Source: Limnovirga soli
GTDB lineage: Bacteria > Bacteroidota > Bacteroidia > Chitinophagales > Chitinophagaceae
Length of the DNA: 64,000 nucleotides
Reading direction: 5' to 3'
NCBI RefSeq assembly: GCF_013106755.1
Contig: NZ_WHPF01000010.1
Span: 98,335-162,334 of the forward strand
Both the position numbers and the translations under genes were made by a program. Below, in pieces: positions 59,190-64,000 of the stretch; the first letter of the stretch is position 1, and each line of letters opens with the position of its first letter. The notes under the pieces are model-generated. The model was given only the letters and a program-made list of their open reading frames with translations. It was not told where the DNA came from and made no database searches.

Positions 59190-61070
59190 CTATTCGTAAC
59201 CTGGGTTTTGAACAAGAGATAAGTTTTTATTCATTTCATCCCTGCTGATTGGTCTGAAATACATTTTGTCAACCCATGTTCTGTTTTCATGGTTGGCATC
59301 TTCAATATTGGTATAAGTATAATCGTAAATAGTTGGATCGTAACGATAAGTATCGCTTAACGTTTTACCTGGCTTAAATTTACCTACCACACCAATAAAG
59401 GTAATTTTTCTACCCAATGTTGTTGGTGCAATCATCCAGCGGCGTGCATCGTGGTAACGTTGTTCTTCGTATACCATTTCAATACGACGTTCGTTACGGT
59501 AACGGTTAACCAGTGCATCACCTGCATCGCTTACGGCTGGCATACCGGCACGGAAACGAATTTTGTTTAACCAGTTTCTTGCTTCAGCTTCATCACCCAA
59601 TGCTATACAACTTTCTATATAGTTAAATACAGCTTCGGTATAACGGAAGAAAGGCCATGGAATAAATTGCTTGGTATTGTTTTCTACAATTGCAGGATTG
59701 GGATCAGTGAATTTTTTGCAATAGTAACCAGTACGGCTACCATTCCAGTCTTCAATGGTACTGCTTCTTGTATCTAAACCTTTAAAGTTGATAGTAGAAC
59801 CACCCACAACCAGGTCGTACTGACCAGTTTGAATTTGGTTTGCAGGATCTACATTACCAGAAATTAAATCACGTGGTTTCCAGCCTGCACCATCGTATAA
59901 AATGGTAGCATATAAACGTGGGTCACGATTGGTATATGGGGCTGCTTTTTGAGCCGGGTTACTCCAGCTAAAAGAAGTTCCATCCATCATTTCATAATCA
60001 TCCACTAATAAACCAATTGGAGTATTACCAGCCCAGTTATGGTAACCGTTAGGCCCATTGAATAAACCTGTGTAAGGCCCACCCCACTCATCTTTATCAG
60101 CAATATAGTATTTAGCAAACAGTAATTCACTGCTGGCAGATTTATCTATACCGGCAGCAGAACTTGCACCAGCCATTGCAATAGAGGTGTAGTTTAATTG
60201 AGCCTGTTGAGATGAAACTGGAGCAGATAAATTAAGTTGGTATCCGCCACCACCTGCATCCATTACAGCTTTAGCGGCATTTTTTGCAGCCACCCAACGT
60301 GCAGTACGATCGCCACTTACGTATCCTAAGAACTCAGGATTAGCATAACCTGCTATAGTAGCAGATTTGGCTTTTGCAGTTGGTATATCATGCAAATCGC
60401 TTGCAGCATATAAAAGCACACGTGATTTTAATGCTAAAGCAGCAACAGCAGTGCTTCTGCCTTTATCCATGCTACGACCGCTAAGGTTGGTATTAGCAGT
60501 ATCACAATCAGCAACAATAAAGTTTACGCACTCTTCATAAGTGTTTCTTGTTGCACTATAATCTTCATTAAGTCCGTATACCTTGGTAATAATAGGTACA
60601 GCGCCATAATAGCGTACCAATTGATGATATAGGTAAGCACGCATAAAATGCGCTTCACCGCTTAATCTTTCTTTCAAATCTTCATCAATAGTGGAAGAAG
60701 CCAGGCTTTCAATAGCCAGGTTACAACCCCTGATGCGGGAATACATGGTACTCCACTCGTAAGTACCACTTACCCAACCAGTGTTGCTGGGGCTAAGGCT
60801 ACCTTCATTGATAGTATTAATACCACGACCGGTATGTGTAAAAACTGCCTCATCAGAAAGTGAAGCCAGCATTTGTTCTTCAAAACCACCAGCACCCAAA
60901 CCATTGTACAATTCCGTAACAAAGGCAGTTGCTAATGGACCATCATTCCACACAGCACTACTGGAGATTGAATCGAGCGGCTTAGTGTTTAGAAAATCCT
61001 GTTTGCAGGATGATATCAGTATAACCGACATCAAGCATATTGCCTGCAGATAATTAATTTTTCGTTTCAT
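59190..61070 (-). CDS. SusD/RagB family nutrient-uptake lipoprotein
   Basis: 626 aa. Lipoprotein signal ending ILISSC, then KQDFLNTKPLDSISSSAVWND, the standard SusD opening. The TPR-like helical region and the C-terminal signature LNKIRFRAGMP and ERRIEMVYEEQRYHDARRWM are present. SusD-type proteins cap the SusC barrel and bind the glycan or other ligand. It follows susC by 10 bp. No glycoside hydrolase or regulator is in the window, so the substrate is unknown. Confidence 0.95.
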   Translation of the reverse strand: MKRKINYLQAICLMSVILISSCKQDFLNTKPLDSISSSAVWNDGPLATAFVTELYNGLGAGGFEEQMLASLSDEAVFTHTGRGINTINEGSLSPSNTGWVSGTYEWSTMYSRIRGCNLAIESLASSTIDEDLKERLSGEAHFMRAYLYHQLVRYYGAVPIITKVYGLNEDYSATRNTYEECVNFIVADCDTANTNLSGRSMDKGRSTAVAALALKSRVLLYAASDLHDIPTAKAKSATIAGYANPEFLGYVSGDRTARWVAAKNAAKAVMDAGGGGYQLNLSAPVSSQQAQLNYTSIAMAGASSAAGIDKSASSELLFAKYYIADKDEWGGPYTGLFNGPNGYHNWAGNTPIGLLVDDYEMMDGTSFSWSNPAQKAAPYTNRDPRLYATILYDGAGWKPRDLISGNVDPANQIQTGQYDLVVGGSTINFKGLDTRSSTIEDWNGSRTGYYCKKFTDPNPAIVENNTKQFIPWPFFRYTEAVFNYIESCIALGDEAEARNWLNKIRFRAGMPAVSDAGDALVNRYRNERRIEMVYEEQRYHDARRWMIAPTTLGRKITFIGVVGKFKPGKTLSDTYRYDPTIYDYTYTNIEDANHENRTWVDKMYFRPISRDEMNKNLSLVQNPGYE

Positions 61071-61080
61071 ATGTATATGT

Positions 61081-64000
61081 TTAGAAAGTTACTGATGCAC
61101 CAAAATTTAATACTCTGGCTTGTGGATAATATTGACCACTGCCGCTTACAGACTCAGGATCCCAAATTTTCATTTTATCCCAGGTAAATAAATTTACACC
61201 ATTAGCAAAAACCCTGAATGTACCTATACCTGCTTTTTTCAATGCTGCAGCATTTACGGTATAACCTATTTCAAAGTTTTTAAGACGTACATAATCATTC
61301 TTTCTTAACCAATAAGTATTGTTACCAGCACCTGAACCAGTGTAATATGTGTTATTACGGTTGGCCAAACGAGGATCAACACTACTTGGATTATCAATAC
61401 TCCAACGGTTATCAAAGCTGTATTGAAGGTAATTACCTATATCGCCAGACTCTGTTCCGATAAACAGTAAGCCACCCAACGCAGTCTGAAACAAAATAGA
61501 ACAATCAAAGTTCATATATTGTAAAGAAATATTTAAACCACCGCTAAAAACAGGGTCACGGGTTTTATCTAACCTCACCTGATCGTCACCTGTAATTTTA
61601 CCATCTCCGTTTACATCTTTAAACTTCATATCGCCCGGACGTAAGTTTGCACCGCCAACACCGCTATAATCAATAGTATTAGCTTGTATTTCTTTTACGT
61701 CTTTAAATACGCCATCGTATTCATACGCAAGGAAAGAAAATCCACTGCTACCGTATGGTTTGCCGGTTGATTGCTGCCATGCAGGAACACCAGCTGCCTC
61801 ATCCCAGAAAACAACTTTGTTTTTAGCATAGCCACCATTTACACTTACATTGTACCTTAATTTACCTACCTGATCGCTATAACCTACCTTGAATTCCCAA
61901 CCTTTGTTATCAATTTTACCAATATTTACCGGAGGTAAAATACTGCTAATACCAGCAGATTGAGAAATAGAACCAGATTGAGGTAATAACGCTCTTGTAC
62001 GCTTATTCATGAAATAATCGAATTCAACATTCAATTTGTTTTTCAGGAAAGACGCTTCTAAACCAAAATTGATACTTGTACCTACTTCCCATGTAAAACC
62101 AGGATTTGGCAGGATTTGTTCATAAAGACTTTTTGCTACCGCATCATTTATTACATAAGAGCTAAAGCCATATGTACTAAGGAATTGATATTCAGCTAAG
62201 CTACTGGTACCAAAACGGTAAGGCTCAGCACCCATTTGACCCCATGAAGCACGTAATTTCAGGTTATCAACAAATTTTACATTCTTTTTAAAGAAGTCTT
62301 CTTCAGATACCCTCCAACCAGCAGAAACGCCAGGGAAGAAACCAAAACGTCCATCAGCAGGGAAGATATAGGAACCATCATAACGCCATAAGAACTCAGC
62401 GATATATTTTTGCTGGTAGTTATAACCAACCCTTCCAAAATAACTTAAACGGGCTCTGTTAAATGCACCACCACTATTATTTTTCTCCACATCACCACCG
62501 GCAAACATCTGATCTACAGCAGATGAAATAAAGTACCTGCGGTAAGCATTGAAATATTCATCAGATAATGTTTCTCTTTGTACACCAGCCAGGAAATTAA
62601 TAGTATGATCACCAAATACTTTATCATAATTCACCAAACCAGATAAGTTGATGCTCAGATTATTTTCTGTATTCTGGCTTAATCTTGGATCAGTAAAAGT
62701 AGAACGAAGCTCTTTGGTTAAAGCGGGTGTTACACCATCTGCTTCGTAGGATACTTTATCCCAGGAATACAGATACCAAGGTGTTTGCCATCTTTTACCA
62801 TTATAAATATACTTATCAACAGATGCAGTACCTGTTACTTTTAGGCCTTCTACACCTGGAATAAGGATTTCAATTTTACCGGTTGTTTGAAAGTAATCTC
62901 TTTTATCCTTATCGTAACCAGTTGCATTGGTTGTAATAACAATTGGGTTCTGACCGTTTTCGATATCCCTTCCTGGCAAGCCGTTTGGCCAAATTTCAGG
63001 CTCATTAGGTTTACCCCTCATTAACATCCTGAAAACTGCTCCTGCACTTTCTGTTGGGAAGAACCTGTATTCTTCACGTGCAGTAACACCAATACCAATA
63101 TTAACATACTTATTTACTTTGGCATCTACGTTAATACGCATATCGTATTGCTTGTAGCCAGTAGCAGAATTTTTATAATAACCATCCTGATTCTGGTATC
63201 CTAATGATGCCAGGTATCTGATGTTCTCACTACCGCCATTAATTTGAACGGTATGACGTTGTTGAGGAGCCCAGGTTTTTAAAGCATCTCCAAACCAATC
63301 TGTATTTGGATGTCCCCAAGGATCAGAACCATCTTTGTATTTAACAATATCATCCGGAGCAAAACCTACAGGTGAACTTACAGTTGCACCATTATCGGTT
63401 CTAACATATGTACCAGTAGTATTAAGTGCGCTAAATGCAGCATCCCATTGGTCAACAGGTACATTTTCAAATACAGTAGACTCATTTCTGATGGTACCAT
63501 ATTCAACAGCGTCTGTTAATTCTGGAATTCTGGTAGCCTGAGCCCAACCCTGATTAAAGTTGTACAATAACTGAGGTTTACCTGATTTACCACGACGGGT
63601 AGTAATAAGGATTACACCATTTGCAGCCCTTGAACCATAAATGGCTGCAGATGCATCTTTCAATACTGATACACTTTCAATATCAGCAGGATTTAAGCGT
63701 TCCAAACCACCGGTACGTTCTGGCACACCATCAATTACGATCAGTGCAGAGGTGTTACCTAATGAGTTGGTACCGCGAATACGAATAGCAGATCCATCAT
63801 AACCTGGCTCACCGCTACCATTTACAGCAGTAATACCTGGCAAGCGGCCAGCTAAAGTGTTTGATAAGTTCGCTGTTGGTGTTTTGGCCAGTTCAGAACC
63901 TTTTACTGTAGCAACAGATCCTGTAACTGTTACCCTTTTTTGGGTACCATAACCTACAACAACCACATCACTTAGCTGTTCTGCACCCTGTGCCATTTTT
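61081..64000 (-). CDS. SusC/RagA TonB-dependent receptor, N-terminus cut by window edge
   Basis: At least 972 residues visible. The first residues seen, EQLSDVVVVGYGTQKRVTVTGSV, are the plug-domain opening that normally follows a carboxypeptidase-regulatory-like domain and signal peptide, which would lie beyond 64000. An ATG at 63994-63996 is internal, not the start. The plug and 22-stranded barrel follow (GRLPGITAVNGSGEPGYDGSAIRIRGT, DIESVSVLKDASAAIYGSRAANGVI), ending in ARVLNFGASVTF with the C-terminal Phe. It imports ligands with SusD using TonB energy. Confidence 0.95.
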   Translation of the reverse strand, partial: KMAQGAEQLSDVVVVGYGTQKRVTVTGSVATVKGSELAKTPTANLSNTLAGRLPGITAVNGSGEPGYDGSAIRIRGTNSLGNTSALIVIDGVPERTGGLERLNPADIESVSVLKDASAAIYGSRAANGVILITTRRGKSGKPQLLYNFNQGWAQATRIPELTDAVEYGTIRNESTVFENVPVDQWDAAFSALNTTGTYVRTDNGATVSSPVGFAPDDIVKYKDGSDPWGHPNTDWFGDALKTWAPQQRHTVQINGGSENIRYLASLGYQNQDGYYKNSATGYKQYDMRINVDAKVNKYVNIGIGVTAREEYRFFPTESAGAVFRMLMRGKPNEPEIWPNGLPGRDIENGQNPIVITTNATGYDKDKRDYFQTTGKIEILIPGVEGLKVTGTASVDKYIYNGKRWQTPWYLYSWDKVSYEADGVTPALTKELRSTFTDPRLSQNTENNLSINLSGLVNYDKVFGDHTINFLAGVQRETLSDEYFNAYRRYFISSAVDQMFAGGDVEKNNSGGAFNRARLSYFGRVGYNYQQKYIAEFLWRYDGSYIFPADGRFGFFPGVSAGWRVSEEDFFKKNVKFVDNLKLRASWGQMGAEPYRFGTSSLAEYQFLSTYGFSSYVINDAVAKSLYEQILPNPGFTWEVGTSINFGLEASFLKNKLNVEFDYFMNKRTRALLPQSGSISQSAGISSILPPVNIGKIDNKGWEFKVGYSDQVGKLRYNVSVNGGYAKNKVVFWDEAAGVPAWQQSTGKPYGSSGFSFLAYEYDGVFKDVKEIQANTIDYSGVGGANLRPGDMKFKDVNGDGKITGDDQVRLDKTRDPVFSGGLNISLQYMNFDCSILFQTALGGLLFIGTESGDIGNYLQYSFDNRWSIDNPSSVDPRLANRNNTYYTGSGAGNNTYWLRKNDYVRLKNFEIGYTVNAAALKKAGIGTFRVFANGVNLFTWDKMKIWDPESVSGSGQYYPQARVLNFGASVTF

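Noticed and set aside
63335..63541. Plus-strand open frame opposite susC, and many similar ones opposite thrS, alaS and the VCBS genes
   Set aside because: They are shadows of the strong genes on the other strand, without family motifs or promoters.
1..64000. tRNA or rRNA genes
   Set aside because: No cloverleaf with a TTC-type arm or rRNA sequence was noticed in any intergenic region; a covariance search was not possible here.

Overview
The window reads as a chromosomal segment of a Bacteroidota bacterium, most likely family Chitinophagaceae (inference). Supporting signs are SusC/SusD receptors, promoters with a TAnnTTTG -7 box, almost no Shine-Dalgarno sequences, low GC, BBP2-type porins, and CRTAC1-like (VCBS/ASPIC) lipoproteins next to a vanadium-haloperoxidase-like lipoprotein. 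All calls come from reading the sequence; no database search was run.

Layout. 1-2093: infC (cut by the window edge) and thrS. 2584-8077: a sulfur/redox island with a minus-strand sulfide:quinone oxidoreductase, TusE-like and DsrE2-like operon; a divergent plus-strand operon of small membrane proteins, thioredoxin and an HMA protein; a methyltransferase; a short ribosome-hibernation factor; a second thioredoxin; and two small membrane proteins, one of 32 residues. 8390-16666: TolC, adaptor and RND permease, then a small PII-like protein, a YgaP-like membrane protein and a CoA-disulfide-reductase/rhodanese fusion. 16740-18808: an HI0933-type flavoprotein and map. 19071-31270: secY and the S10/spc ribosomal protein operon in canonical order (rpsJ to map). 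31625-36917: an unrecognised gene, alaS, an M23 peptidase and a low-complexity protein. 37150-45422: a barrel protein, VanZ, two Amt transporters around a BBP2 porin, NhaA and an orphan. 45918-50287: an OmpA-like protein, a polyprenyl synthase and recJ. 50531-64000: a minus-strand locus of susC (cut by the edge), susD, two CRTAC1-like lipoproteins and a haloperoxidase-like protein.

Two signals stand out. First, five promoters between 4773 and 8370 carry a GTGAY-N4-RTCAC palindrome (four full matches, one with one half-site base changed) whose centre lies exactly 29.5 bp upstream of the first base of the TAnnTTTG box, on both strands. That is class-II geometry for one Crp/Fnr-type activator. 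It ties together sqr-tusE-dsrE2, the small-membrane-protein/trx/HMA operon, hpf, the 32-aa/YgaP-like pair and the RND operon, and suggests a low-oxygen or reactive-sulfur regulon.

Second, a dispersed repeat with core TTGCGTCGCACTCTTGTAC occurs as 24 arms at 18 loci, about one locus per 3.5 kb. All are intergenic apart from one that supplies the last codons of the HI0933-type gene. Arms occur singly or as inverted pairs, and two compact pairs lie inside the ribosomal protein operon. A second core version (CACGCTCGGTTCAGGG) sits between the same flanks, so the element looks modular. I know of no described family matching it, but I could not search.
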